A DNA stretch of 64,000 bases from UBA11524 sp045591175 (GCA_045591175.1 JAZNSI010000032.1:1-64000), one strand, 5' to 3'; shown: positions 51,251 to 60,249, numbered from the stretch's first letter. Numbers and translations are program-made. The notes: generated by a model from the sequence alone, not told the origin.

Positions 51251-52477
51251 ATGCCTATTGCCCAGCTTCGTGAGCGTCTGCAGAACCTGCAGAACGAACT
51301 CAGTGCCGCCGTGCAGACCGGTATGCAGCTGCTCGATCAGGGCAGCAACGCTCCCACCGATCAGATCACGGCCAACAATGCGGAGGTCGCCCGCATCAAT
51401 GCCCAGATCACCATGGTGCGCAATGCCATCGCGGAGGCGGAAGGCCGCCAGCAGCCCCAGGCTGCGAACCAGCCCGGTGCTTCCGCTGACGACAGCGTCA
51501 TCGCCCGTCGTGATGCGATCCGCGGCTCCCGTGAGTATAATCGCGCCTTCTATGCTGCTCTCCGCAACGGTTTCCGTCCTGGCGGCGACTCCTACCAGGA
51601 TACGTACAAGCCTTTGATGGACGTGCTGACCATCGGCGGTGGCGATCCTGCTGGCGAACAGGGCGGCTTCATTGTTCCTGTTGATCTGGAAACGGAGATC
51701 AACCGCCTGATCAAAGAGCTGAGCCCCCTGCGCAACTACTTCAATGTCGAGAATGTCAACACCAACTCCGGCTACCGCACCATCGAAACCGGCGCCCGCC
51801 TGGCCTTCGAGAAGCTGAATGAGGGAGCTACGGCTCCTGCTATGACTGAAGCAGACAAGAAGCTGCTGCGTCAGGTGCACTACTCTCTGGCCACTTACCG
51901 CAAGCATGTGAAGCTCTCCATGGAGCTGGCCAATGATGCCCCCGCCATGCAGCGCTACCTGGCGGAGAAGCTGTCTGAAGCCAAGGTCATCACCGAGAAC
52001 GCGAATCTGCTGGCGCTGGTGAATCTGCTGGATCCCACTGTCGTTACAGCTGAGACGTCTGCGCTTGATGCGATCAAGTCTGCGCTGAACAAGAAGCTGC
52101 GCCGTGCTATCAGCAAGCGCTCCGTCATCCTGACCAACGCCACCGGCTTCAATCTGATGGATATGGAGAAGGATCAGATGGGGCGTCCCATGCTGCAGCC
52201 CAATCCTGCTGACGCCACCGGCCACATGATCAAGGGCCGCGTCATGGACTATGTGGACGATGAGGACATGGAGAACCTGGAAGGCGGCGCTCCTGTCGTT
52301 GTGGGCTTCCTGAAGGCTTACGCCACCCTGTTCGATCGCGGCGCCATGGAGCTGGGTTCCACCAATGTGGGCGGCGATGCATGGAGCTCCTACACTGTGG
52401 ACGTCCGCGCCATCATGCGCCAGGACTACCAGGTCATGGATCCCACTGCCGCTGTCATGCTGGCGCTGGCTGAGTAA
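51251..52477 (+). CDS. Major capsid protein (HK97 fold)
   Basis: 408 residues; AAGGAGG precedes the ATG. An N-terminal coiled-coil delta region (1-110) precedes the HK97 core. Core segments include GGFIVPVDLETEINRLIKEL, a long spine-helix part and a TAAVMLALAE end. The protease next door probably removes the delta region. Confidence 0.95.
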   Translation: MPIAQLRERLQNLQNELSAAVQTGMQLLDQGSNAPTDQITANNAEVARINAQITMVRNAIAEAEGRQQPQAANQPGASADDSVIARRDAIRGSREYNRAFYAALRNGFRPGGDSYQDTYKPLMDVLTIGGGDPAGEQGGFIVPVDLETEINRLIKELSPLRNYFNVENVNTNSGYRTIETGARLAFEKLNEGATAPAMTEADKKLLRQVHYSLATYRKHVKLSMELANDAPAMQRYLAEKLSEAKVITENANLLALVNLLDPTVVTAETSALDAIKSALNKKLRRAISKRSVILTNATGFNLMDMEKDQMGRPMLQPNPADATGHMIKGRVMDYVDDEDMENLEGGAPVVVGFLKAYATLFDRGAMELGSTNVGGDAWSSYTVDVRAIMRQDYQVMDPTAAVMLALAE

Positions 52478-52489
52478 TAGGAGGTACGC

Positions 52490-52765
52490 ATGATCACGAC
52501 CAATACCACCAACAGCACCTCCGTCGGCATCCAGATCAAGGATGAGGGTGGTTCCACCCGGGAGGCTTGCCGTGTCAGCAGCAGCATCCGCGCCGGGCGC
52601 ATGGTGTCCGTGGTCGTGGACATGCACGACCGGGAAGACTTCTCCGCGTACTTTGATGAGATCACGCAGCAGGTGATGGCCCTGATCAATGACGCTTTCG
52701 GGCGTGCAGCTGCTCAGGGCCTGCCTGTTGCTGCCCAGGAGGCGGATGGCAATGGCAGCTGCTGA
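52490..52765 (+). CDS. Small phage protein between capsid and connector
   Basis: 91 residues with AGGAGG. First half beta-rich (SVGIQIKDEGGSTREACRVS), second half helical. Could be a head decoration or assembly protein by position; no family recognised. Overlaps the connector gene by 14 bases. Confidence 0.65.
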   Translation: MITTNTTNSTSVGIQIKDEGGSTREACRVSSSIRAGRMVSVVVDMHDREDFSAYFDEITQQVMALINDAFGRAAAQGLPVAAQEADGNGSC

Positions 52766-53051
52766 TGTTGCGGCCTTCCGCCGGTATGGCAAAATCACCA
52801 AAGCCATGGCGTCGGATGAGGAATGCGAGGACTTCCTGGCCTTTGCTGTGGAAGCCCTGGAGGCGCAGGGCGTCAAGCCTATGCCCAACAGCAGGCTCTA
52901 TGTTCTGGCTGTCCGGATGCTGGCGCTCCACTACTACGACAACCGCAGCCTGATGGCCGATAAGGACACGCAGATCCCGATGGGGATGCAGTCCATGGTC
53001 AACTGGCTGCACTACACGCCGCCCGAATCTGAAGGGACGGTGAGCGAATGA
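52752..53051 (+). CDS. Head-tail connector protein (gp6-like)
   Basis: 99 residues from the ATG 9 bases past AGGAGG (the ATG at 52746 is too close). Helical bundle with RRYGKITKAMASDEECEDFL and VLAVRMLALHYYDNR, typical of gp6-type connectors that seat under the portal. Confidence 0.82.
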   Translation: MAAADVAAFRRYGKITKAMASDEECEDFLAFAVEALEAQGVKPMPNSRLYVLAVRMLALHYYDNRSLMADKDTQIPMGMQSMVNWLHYTPPESEGTVSE

Positions 53052-53428
53052 GCTACAACATCGGCGACTTCGACACTGCAGTGCAGCTGCTCCGTTGCAT
53101 CTGCGATGGCAAGGATCAGTTTGGGCGGGAGATCTCCCGGTATGAAACCAGTGACGATGATGTCATCCTCTGCAAGGCCTCTGACGTCTCCGGACGCGAC
53201 TTCTACGCTGCTGCAGCCCAGCAGATGGAGGACGTGGTCACCCTGACGATGCGCAGCGGCTACGGCGTCAACCTGAAAGATCGGTTCCGCTTTGTTGATC
53301 CCCAGGAGGGGATCCCTGTGGGCCAGGAGTACAGGATCATCGCCGTCAACCATCTGGGTTATCGCGGTGACTTCATCCAGTTCCGCTGCAGAGCCGTCAT
53401 TCCGGAGGCGGTGAGCGCTCATGGCTAA
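53048..53428 (+). CDS. Head-tail adaptor / head closure protein
   Basis: 126 residues, ATGA overlap with the previous gene. Beta-barrel pattern with VTLTMRSGYGV and GQEYRIIAVNHLGYRGDFIQ, as in the SPP1 gp16/HK97 gp7-type adaptor family. Overlaps the next gene by 8 bases. Confidence 0.8.
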   Translation: MSYNIGDFDTAVQLLRCICDGKDQFGREISRYETSDDDVILCKASDVSGRDFYAAAAQQMEDVVTLTMRSGYGVNLKDRFRFVDPQEGIPVGQEYRIIAVNHLGYRGDFIQFRCRAVIPEAVSAHG

Positions 53429-53879
53429 GTTCACCACCACTGGCGTGGAGGACTTCCTGCGGGCGCTGGACAGCTGGGGTGATGACGCCAGCAAGGCGAT
53501 CCCTGCTGTCCTCAACGCCGGCGCAGACGTCGCCCAGGAGCGCATGGAGAACAATGCTGCCTGGTCTGACAAGACCGGCGAGCTGCGCAGATCCCTGAAG
53601 CGCACCAAGCCCAAGGGATCCGGCAGCGCCACCTACATTGAGATCTATCCCTCCGGCACGTCTTCAGATGGCGAAAGCCTGGCTGAGGTCGGCTTCGTGC
53701 TGGAATACGGGCGCGGTGTGAGTACCTTCACCCGTGTGACAAAGAATGGCGTGACGAAGACCTATGTCAGCCCCGAGATGGCCCCGCATCCCTGGGTGCG
53801 TCCTGCCATTGAGGACAACCCCGGCGAAATCATTGGTGCCATGCAGAAAAAGTGGGAGGATATAATGGATCGTGGATAA
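53421..53879 (+). CDS. HK97 gp10-like tail-completion protein
   Basis: 152 residues. Family segments are DVAQERMENNAAWSDKTGEL, GFVLEYGRG and APHPWVRPAIEDN. Part of the neck between head and tail. Overlaps the next gene by 8 bases. Confidence 0.88.
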   Translation: MAKFTTTGVEDFLRALDSWGDDASKAIPAVLNAGADVAQERMENNAAWSDKTGELRRSLKRTKPKGSGSATYIEIYPSGTSSDGESLAEVGFVLEYGRGVSTFTRVTKNGVTKTYVSPEMAPHPWVRPAIEDNPGEIIGAMQKKWEDIMDRG

Positions 53880-54222
53880 GCACATATCGGAGATTCTCAA
53901 CGATGCGCTGACGCCGCTGCCTTGGCCCTGTCATCTGCACTCTGCGCCTGGTACCGATGAGATCTACCTGACCTGGTACCTGCAGCAGCAGTTCGACAAC
54001 ACCTTTGCCGGCAACCATGCCCGCCGCGGTGAACAGGTTGCCCAGGTGAGCATCTACAGCCGCCGCCCGGTGGTGGATGAGCTGCAGAGGGTTGTGCAGG
54101 CTCTGCGTGCTGCCGGGCTGCGAATCAGCGTCAACCCGTCCGGCTATGACAGCGTGACCCGGCTGTACAACACGCCGATCATCGTGCGTCATGCCCTGAA
54201 AACCAACCTGCTCAACGATTGA
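53872..54222 (+). CDS. Tail terminator / minor tail protein
   Basis: 116 residues from a GTG within the end of the gp10-like gene. The pattern (DEIYLTWYLQQQFDNTFAGN, then VAQVSIYSRRP, then RLYNTPIIVRHA) is that of small tail-completion proteins such as the DUF3168 and gpU groups. The start lacks a close ribosome site and is probably coupled to the upstream gene. Confidence 0.72.
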   Translation: MDKHISEILNDALTPLPWPCHLHSAPGTDEIYLTWYLQQQFDNTFAGNHARRGEQVAQVSIYSRRPVVDELQRVVQALRAAGLRISVNPSGYDSVTRLYNTPIIVRHALKTNLLND

Positions 54223-54239
54223 GATTGGAGGAAATTGCA

Positions 54240-54863
54240 ATGTCTGAAGTTACGAACAACCAGGCCGTCGGTTACTACGACGGCGTACTGGATGTCTATG
54301 TTGCGGTGTGTACCACGGAAGGCACCGCTGCCGCTGCTCCTGTGTATGACGATCCTGAGCTGATGGGCGCCAGCATGGAAGTGACCATCACTCCCGTGTA
54401 TAAGGAGGGCAAGGTCTACGCTTCCAACGCCCTGCAGCGTCACAAGAAGAAGATCGACGCTTACGACGTCAAGCTGAAGCTGGATCAGATCCGCGCTGCT
54501 GTGCGTGACAAGATCCTGGGCCGCAAGAAGGACAAGAACGGCGTCAGTATCATCTCTGACAGCAATGAGGCGCCGGAGGTGGCCATTGGCTTCGCCATGA
54601 CCCTGGACGACGGCAGCAAGGAGCTGTGGTGGCTCTACCGTGGCAAGTTCGCTGAGAATGAGGCCACCGTCAAGACCCAGGAGGACAAGATCGAATACCA
54701 GCATCCCACCGTCTCTACCCGCTTCGAGCGCCGTCTGCATGACCAGGCTCTGGCCGCCACCGTCAGCACCGCTGATTTGGGCGCCAACAGCGCTGTGGAA
54801 TCCGGCTGGTTCACCAAGGTCTACGAGCCTAAGTTTGAGGCTGCTGCAGCTGCCCAGGAATAA
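54240..54863 (+). CDS. Major tail tube protein
   Basis: 207 residues; GGAGG precedes the ATG. Sequence pattern of siphovirus tube proteins (phi13 type): N-terminal VGYYDGVLDVYVAVCT, middle GFAMTLDDGSKELWWLYRGK, and a flexible end. It polymerises around the tape measure. Confidence 0.88.
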   Translation: MSEVTNNQAVGYYDGVLDVYVAVCTTEGTAAAAPVYDDPELMGASMEVTITPVYKEGKVYASNALQRHKKKIDAYDVKLKLDQIRAAVRDKILGRKKDKNGVSIISDSNEAPEVAIGFAMTLDDGSKELWWLYRGKFAENEATVKTQEDKIEYQHPTVSTRFERRLHDQALAATVSTADLGANSAVESGWFTKVYEPKFEAAAAAQE

Positions 54864-54875
54864 GGAGGCATTGAT

Positions 54876-55286
54876 ATGATCGATACGAAGGGTTTCCAGC
54901 CTCATGGGCGGGATCTTGAAGCGCCTGTGAAGTACATCACGCTTCGCGAAGACAAATATCCGCTGAAGTTCAACAACAAGGCTGCCCGCATCGCTGAGGA
55001 TGTGTACCAGGAGATCTACGGTAAGCCTGAGATCGGCTACTACGCCATCATCGATGAGGCCAGTCATTCCAAACACCGTGCGCTTCAAGCGATCTACTAC
55101 GGCGCTCTGATTGCCGGCGGCACCAATATGGACTGGGATACCTTCGACGATCTGTTCACCCTGACTTCCATTGAGGGCGTGGCGGAGGTCATCATGCAGG
55201 CGCTCAGCGAATCGCTGCCGCCGGCGGATGAATCCGCCCCAAACGCGGACAGCCAGCCTCAGAGCGATGGCCCTGGGGCTGGCTGA
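54876..55286 (+). CDS. Tail assembly chaperone (gpG-like)
   Basis: 136 residues; AAGGAGG precedes the ATG. Acidic and helical with a Ser/Pro/Asp-rich end. Its size and its place between tube and tape-measure genes are those of the gpG-type chaperone. Its stop codon overlaps the start codon of the next frame. Confidence 0.82.
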   Translation: MIDTKGFQPHGRDLEAPVKYITLREDKYPLKFNNKAARIAEDVYQEIYGKPEIGYYAIIDEASHSKHRALQAIYYGALIAGGTNMDWDTFDDLFTLTSIEGVAEVIMQALSESLPPADESAPNADSQPQSDGPGAG

Positions 55287-55462
55287 TGTACCGCGCCCTT
55301 GACCTGGGCGTAAGCGTGCAGGAGTTCTGGGAGATGTCTCCTCGTGCCTGCTGGGTGCTGCAGCAGACGTTGATCAGTGACATGCAACGCCAGGCAAAGG
55401 CGAAAAAGGACGCGGCGGATAAGGCTCCGGCGCCGCAGCGACTCAACTACATACCACGATAA
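55286..55462 (+). CDS. Second tail assembly chaperone frame (gpT-like)
   Basis: 58 residues, too short for routine calls. TGATG joins the previous stop and this ATG, one frame back (-1). The protein (MYRALDLGVSVQEFWEMSPR, with a Lys/Ala-rich tail) looks like the second half of a G/GT pair. Re-initiation at TGATG is the simplest route; a -1 frameshift on the nearby G-run is possible, but I see no classical slippery heptamer. Confidence 0.72.
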   Translation: MYRALDLGVSVQEFWEMSPRACWVLQQTLISDMQRQAKAKKDAADKAPAPQRLNYIPR

Positions 55463-55464
55463 GA

Positions 55465-55502
55465 AAGCGGCAAAGGCGCCAACATTGGCGCTTTTGCCGC
55501 TT
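55465..55502. terminator. Hairpin between the tail chaperone and hicB
   Basis: AAGCGGCAAA and a GCGCC arm pair with the mirror TTTGCCGCTT side. It can end hicAB transcription on the minus strand; on the plus strand the tail operon must read through it. Confidence 0.7.
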
Positions 55503-55521
55503 GTTGTATATCAGTCGATGA

Positions 55522-55929
55522 TCAGGGGTGGTATACACCCAGATAATCCTTCAAAGCGCTCTGAAGGATTTGCGAGTAATTGACGCCACGCTTTTCCGCC
55601 GCTTCGTTCAGCCATGCGGGGATGGTCAGCGTCTTTTTGACAGCACGGTTTTCCATCTCATCCCGGAAAGGGGTCATCCATGCGGTGATCGGCACAACGA
55701 ACTCACCGGATTCGGTGTGGACGTTCATCTCCGCAACGGGGATCTCCTCGCCGTCCTGCTCCATGCTGTACAGGTGCAGACTCATGGCATCGCAGGCCAT
55801 GGCACGGGCTTCCTCAAAGCTGTCCCCCTGAGAGAAGCATCCATCAAGCTGGGGGAAGCGGATGCTGTAGCCGCCGTCATCTTCCATGGTGAAGACAGCT
55901 GCGAAGGTATAGCTGCTGGGCTTGCTCAT
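55522..55929 (-). CDS. hicB: HicB-family antitoxin
   Basis: 135 residues. The HicB partial RNase-H-like fold begins YTFAAVFTMEDDGGYSIRFP, then LDGCFSQGDSFEEARAMACD. A ribbon-helix-helix-like C-terminus (KTLTIPAWLNEAAEKRGVNY) binds DNA. It neutralises HicA and represses the operon. It lies 69 bases after hicA on the opposite strand to the tail genes. Confidence 0.92.
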   Translation of the reverse strand: MSKPSSYTFAAVFTMEDDGGYSIRFPQLDGCFSQGDSFEEARAMACDAMSLHLYSMEQDGEEIPVAEMNVHTESGEFVVPITAWMTPFRDEMENRAVKKTLTIPAWLNEAAEKRGVNYSQILQSALKDYLGVYHP

Positions 55930-55998
55930 AATGCGTTCCTCCTATTCAAATATGGAAATCAGTCAATCAGAGATGCCAGGAGGTCAGGCTGAGTGGGG

Positions 55999-56178
55999 TT
56001 ACCACCCAGCCTTTTTCTTGATGTCTTTCTCGACACCGGGCTTCAGGTCGCCTTTGTGATCTGGCACCGTGATTCGCACGCCGTTCTTTTTGAACTGCTT
56101 GTGCGAACCTGTTTGCCGTTCTTCGACCCAGCCTTCACGCTTCAAGCGTCGAATGGCTTCCCGTGCCGTCATTGGCAT
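55999..56178 (-). CDS. hicA: HicA-family mRNA interferase toxin
   Basis: 59 residues from the ATG 8 bases past AGGAGG (the GTG at 56187 overlaps that site). The double-stranded RNA-binding-like fold has the catalytic His in GSHKQFKKNG and the end PGVEKDIKKKAG. Cleaves mRNA when freed from HicB. First gene of the pair under its own promoter. Confidence 0.92.
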   Translation of the reverse strand: MPMTAREAIRRLKREGWVEERQTGSHKQFKKNGVRITVPDHKGDLKPGVEKDIKKKAGW

Positions 56179-56202
56179 CCCGATCACCTCCTGACATGAT
56201 AT

Positions 56203-56241
56203 AGTATAGCACAGGTTGCACGTATTGTCAATACGTATTGT
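56203..56241 (-). promoter_or_regulatory. hicAB promoter with HicB operator repeats
   Basis: TTGACA (56226-56231) and TATACT (56203-56208) on the minus strand are 17 bases apart. ACGTATTGT occurs twice (56220-56228 and 56233-56241), and AATACGTATT is palindromic; these overlap the -35 box and are probably bound by HicB. Confidence 0.85.
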
Positions 56242-56280
56242 GGATTTTTTCGAATCTTTTTTTGAAATGAGGTGAGGTAC

Positions 56281-59200
56281 ATGGCAGGGCCGCAGCTACG
56301 TGGTCGGATTGGCGTCGATGGAGAGAGAGAGTTCAAGGCCGCGATGAAGGATGCGGGCAACGCTGTTAAGCTGGTGGACTCTGAGCTGCAGCTGCTTTCT
56401 GCACAGTTCAAGTCCGGCGAGGCGTCCATGGAGATGTACCAGCGCCAGCAGGAACTCCTGACGAATAAGCTGCAGGCGCAGAAATCTCAGGTTGCCACCA
56501 TGGAGTCGGTGCTGGCTGCTGTCAAGGCCAAGTATGGCGAGAACAGCGACGAGGCTACCAAGTACACCGTCCAGCTCAACAAAGCCAGAGCGGCTGTCGC
56601 TCAGACTGAGGGTGAGCTGGAGAAGTGCAACGGCAAGCTGGACGATTTCCGGCAGGGCATGGAGGACGCCGGCAATGCCTCTGATGAGCTGGGGGACGCT
56701 CTCAATGAGGGCGAGTCTGCAGCTGAAGATCAGGGAGAGGCTGCAGAGGAAGCCGGCGAGAAAAACGACAAGCTGAAGGCGGCTGCAGAGAAAGCCGGCG
56801 CTGTCATGAAGGGTGCTGTTGTGGCTGGCGCAAAGGCCGCAGCGGCTGCCATCGTGGCGCTGGGCGCGGCAGCCGGCGCAGGCGTGGTCGCGCTGACCAA
56901 CATGGGTACCAGCTACCAGCAGGCGTCGAACATGCTCTCTGCTCAGACCGGCGCCACCGGTGCTGAGCTGCAGCAGCTGTCCGGCATTGCGCAGGACGTC
57001 TTCCGCAAGGGCTTTGGCGAGAACATCGGTGAAGTCAATGAGGCCCTGGCGGTCACCAAAACCAACACCGGTCTGATGGGCGATGAGCTGCAAAAGGCAA
57101 CGGAGGCAGGTTTCCTGCTGAAGGATACCTTCGGCTTTGAGTTCCAGGAGTCCTCCCGCACCGCGCGGACGCTGATGAAGAACTTCGGCATCAGCGCAGA
57201 GGAGGCCTACAATCTGATCGCTGCCGGCGCCCAGCGTGGTGCGAACCAGAACGGCGACATGCTGGACGTCATCGCTGAGTATGGCCCCATGTTCGCGCAG
57301 ATGGGCATGAGCGCTGATCAGATGATGTCTGCACTGGTTGGGGGCAGTGAGGCCGGTGTCTTCTCCATTGACAAGGTCGGCGACGCGATGAAGGAGTTCT
57401 CCATCCGCTGCGTTGACGGCTCCGAGACAACCAAGGAAGCCTTCAAGACGATCGGTCTGGATGCTGACGCCATGGCGCAGCAGTTCGCCAAGGGTGGCGA
57501 GAATGCCCGCCATGCCTTCCAGACCACGGTCGAGGCCATCATGGCCATCGAAGATCCTGTCCTGCGCAGCCAGACGGCGGTGCAGTTGTTCGGCACGCAA
57601 TTCGAGGATCTTGGCCCGGAGATCCTGCCGATTTTGGCGGAGATGGCAGCCGGCGGCGAGCTGACGGCGGAAGCGCTGGAGCAGATCGCGAACGTCAGGT
57701 ATGACGACTTCAGCAGCTCCGCCCAGGGCTTCATGCGGCTGGTGCAGGCTGAGTTCCTGCCCACAGCGCAGCAGTTCTCTGCGATCGCCAAGGGCGTCGC
57801 GGATGATGCCCGTATGGCGCTGATGGACGGTTTTCAGCCTGAAGACGTCCGCGCGATTGGCGAGTCTGTCGCTGAGGCACTGGTCGAGGGCATCACGACG
57901 GTGCAGGATCTAATGGACAGTGCGCTGCCGGTATTCGCCGACGTGGTAGACGTGATCGGCGAGACGCTGACGACGCTCCTGCCGGCGCTGATCGACACGG
58001 TGCTCCCGGCAGCGATGACGCTGCTGGACGGGCTGCTGGGCGCGATTTCATCCAACATGCAGCCGCTGATCAGCACGGCGACGAACGTGGTGACCTCCCT
58101 GGCAGGCTTCCTGGCTTCCAATGCAGGTAAGTTGATCGCTGCCGCCCGAAACTTGCTGACGGGCTTGGTGAGCGGGATCTCTCAGGCGTTGCCACAGCTG
58201 GTACCCGCTGCGCTCTCCATCATCGGTGAGCTGGCGGCTGGCCTGGTCGAGGCGGTGCCGGAGCTGATCGCGCAGATCCCGGCCATTTTCGGCGGCATCA
58301 TTGAAGGCATCGCCAATATGGACTGGCTGGCGCTGGGCAGCCGGCTGCTGAACGCCATCAAAAACGGCCTGGCCTCCATTGGCTCCACGCTGCAGACGCT
58401 CTTTGAGGACGGAAAGCAGCTGGTTTCGGAGATCGACTGGGCCAGTGTTGGCAGCGCCATCAAGGCTGGTGTAACGGCTGCGTTGGATGCTGCCGGCAGC
58501 TGGCTCTCCAGCCTGTTCTCCACGGCCTGGACGGCGATCAAGGCGATTGATTGGGGCAGCGTCGGAAGCGCTATTCTCAGCGGCGCTACGGCTGTGCTGG
58601 ATGCTGCTGGTAGTTGGTTGTCCAGCCTGTTCTCTGCAGCCTGGACGGCAGTCAAAACTATTGACTGGGCCAGTGTGGGCAGCGCAATCCTGAGCGGCGT
58701 AACAAGCGTATTGGATGCTGCCGGCAGCTGGCTGTCCAGTCTATTCTCGGCTGCCTGGACTGCAGTTACAGATATCAGCTGGGGCGACATCGGTAGCGCA
58801 ATTTGGAACGGCGTGACATCTGTCTTTGATGCAGCTGGTACCTGGCTGTCCGGGTTGTTCGGCGGTGGAAAGACTGCTGTAGAGGGCCTGAATTGGGGCG
58901 ACATTGGCAGCGCGATCCTGAACGGCGCCACATCCGTCTTTGATGCAGCTGGTGCCTGGTTGTCTGGTTCCTTCGCGGCTGCTAAAACGACCATTGAAAG
59001 AATCGACTGGTCCGGCCTCGGCACTACGATCAGCAGCGGTCTCAATAGTGCGCTGGACACGCTGGGTAAAATCGGCGCGTCCATCTGGGATACCATTTGT
59101 GGCTGGTTTGGTGGTGGCAAGAGCAAGCAAGCAGAGAGCGATGCCAACAGTGCAGGCGGTAACCTGGCGAGCGAAATGGCAGCCGGGATTACTGATGGTG

Positions 59201-60033
59201 CGACGGCAATGGAGGCGGCATCTACAGCAGCTGCTGCGACCTGCGTAACGGCCTTTCAGACGACCTTTGGCGAGACTGATGTTGGCGGCGAGTGGATCAC
59301 CAATGTCGCCAGCGGAATTGCAGCTGCTCAGGTGACGCTGACTGCTGCTGCAGACATGGTGGCCAAAGCTGCCCACAAGGCACTGGTGGACGTCCTGAGT
59401 GGTAGGGCAGGCTTGAACATCGGCGGCACCTTCAGCGGTAATGTGGCAAGCGGCATTACCAGTCGGCGCGGCAGCGTCAGTTCTGCAGCCAGCGGGCTTG
59501 GTTCTGCTGCAAGTAGTGCGCTGTGGGCCGCTGTTGGTTCCAACGGTAGCCGGTTCAACGCCATCGGTGCAGCGATCTCCATCGGCATTGCCGCCGGCAT
59601 TACTGCCAACCAGAGCAAGATCACGGCGGCGGCCCAATCTGCAGCGCAGGCAGCCTACACAGCAGCCTGTGACGAGCTGGAGATCCACAGCCCCAGCCGC
59701 AAGGGTAAGTATATCGGCAGCAACTACATCCAGTCCGTGGCAATGGGCATGAATGAGAGTCGCAAGCAGGTCACCGCAGCAGCTGCGTCTGTGGCTCGTG
59801 ATGCAAGCAGCAGTACGCAGCAGAATCTGCAGGTGCAGATGCAGGCGCTGGACTATGACCGTCTGGGGCAGTCTGTGGCCCGTGCCAACCGTGAGGCTGG
59901 TCTGGGCAACCTAGCTCTCTATGTCGGCAAGGAAAAGCTGGGCCAGACGCTGGAACCTACGGTGATGCACGCTGGCCAGACGCGCAGTCGGCAGACGGTC
60001 TCCGGACGCAGCACCCGCCTGCTGTTGGCGTAA
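56281..60033 (+). CDS. Tail tape measure protein
   Basis: 1250 residues; the ATG has GAGGTGAGG upstream. Coiled coil at 20-160, an Ala-rich hydrophobic stretch near 165-200, and the TP901-type core at about 210-470 (ANMLSAQTGATGAELQQLSG). A membrane-like helical region follows. Residues about 682-947 are seven 38-residue repeats built on W-x-x-x-G-S-A-I and A-A-G-S-W-L-S-S-L-F. No lysozyme or peptidase domain is obvious. Length sets tail length. Confidence 0.93.
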   Translation: MAGPQLRGRIGVDGEREFKAAMKDAGNAVKLVDSELQLLSAQFKSGEASMEMYQRQQELLTNKLQAQKSQVATMESVLAAVKAKYGENSDEATKYTVQLNKARAAVAQTEGELEKCNGKLDDFRQGMEDAGNASDELGDALNEGESAAEDQGEAAEEAGEKNDKLKAAAEKAGAVMKGAVVAGAKAAAAAIVALGAAAGAGVVALTNMGTSYQQASNMLSAQTGATGAELQQLSGIAQDVFRKGFGENIGEVNEALAVTKTNTGLMGDELQKATEAGFLLKDTFGFEFQESSRTARTLMKNFGISAEEAYNLIAAGAQRGANQNGDMLDVIAEYGPMFAQMGMSADQMMSALVGGSEAGVFSIDKVGDAMKEFSIRCVDGSETTKEAFKTIGLDADAMAQQFAKGGENARHAFQTTVEAIMAIEDPVLRSQTAVQLFGTQFEDLGPEILPILAEMAAGGELTAEALEQIANVRYDDFSSSAQGFMRLVQAEFLPTAQQFSAIAKGVADDARMALMDGFQPEDVRAIGESVAEALVEGITTVQDLMDSALPVFADVVDVIGETLTTLLPALIDTVLPAAMTLLDGLLGAISSNMQPLISTATNVVTSLAGFLASNAGKLIAAARNLLTGLVSGISQALPQLVPAALSIIGELAAGLVEAVPELIAQIPAIFGGIIEGIANMDWLALGSRLLNAIKNGLASIGSTLQTLFEDGKQLVSEIDWASVGSAIKAGVTAALDAAGSWLSSLFSTAWTAIKAIDWGSVGSAILSGATAVLDAAGSWLSSLFSAAWTAVKTIDWASVGSAILSGVTSVLDAAGSWLSSLFSAAWTAVTDISWGDIGSAIWNGVTSVFDAAGTWLSGLFGGGKTAVEGLNWGDIGSAILNGATSVFDAAGAWLSGSFAAAKTTIERIDWSGLGTTISSGLNSALDTLGKIGASIWDTICGWFGGGKSKQAESDANSAGGNLASEMAAGITDGATAMEAASTAAAATCVTAFQTTFGETDVGGEWITNVASGIAAAQVTLTAAADMVAKAAHKALVDVLSGRAGLNIGGTFSGNVASGITSRRGSVSSAASGLGSAASSALWAAVGSNGSRFNAIGAAISIGIAAGITANQSKITAAAQSAAQAAYTAACDELEIHSPSRKGKYIGSNYIQSVAMGMNESRKQVTAAAASVARDASSSTQQNLQVQMQALDYDRLGQSVARANREAGLGNLALYVGKEKLGQTLEPTVMHAGQTRSRQTVSGRSTRLLLA
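58324..59121 (+). repeat. Seven in-frame 114-bp repeats in the tape measure gene
   Basis: The leading Trp codon recurs at 58324, 58438, 58552, 58666, 58780, 58894 and 59008, each step exactly 114 bases. Outer units are diverged, inner units are close copies. Confidence 0.88.
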
Positions 60034-60045
60034 GGGGGAATCAAC

Positions 60046-60249
60046 ATGAGTTTTGGAGCATGGCTGGTCATGCAGCGCAAACGTCTGATGCTGACGCAGG
60101 CTCAGGCTGCAGAGCGCTGTGGTGTGACCTTGAAGGCCTGGCAGGCGTGGGAGCAGGGCGTGCGCGTCCCTGTTCCCCGCAGCAAGGCGCGGATCTGTAA
60201 AGGCCTGCAGCTGGATCCGACTGATCCGCATTGGAGGGCAGAGAAATGA
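60046..60249 (+). CDS. Small XRE-like helix-turn-helix protein in the tail operon
   Basis: 67 residues with GGGGG before the start. Residues 8-40 follow the XRE helix-turn-helix (RLMLTQAQAAERCGVTLKAW, then QAWEQGVRVP). A DNA-binding protein between tape measure and Dit is out of place; it could regulate late genes or be a cargo gene. It overlaps the Dit start by 4 bases. Confidence 0.75.
   Translation: MSFGAWLVMQRKRLMLTQAQAAERCGVTLKAWQAWEQGVRVPVPRSKARICKGLQLDPTDPHWRAEK

Noticed and set aside
58324..59121. CRISPR array
   Set aside because: The period is 114 bases, in frame within a coding gene, and there are no short identical repeats with unique spacers.
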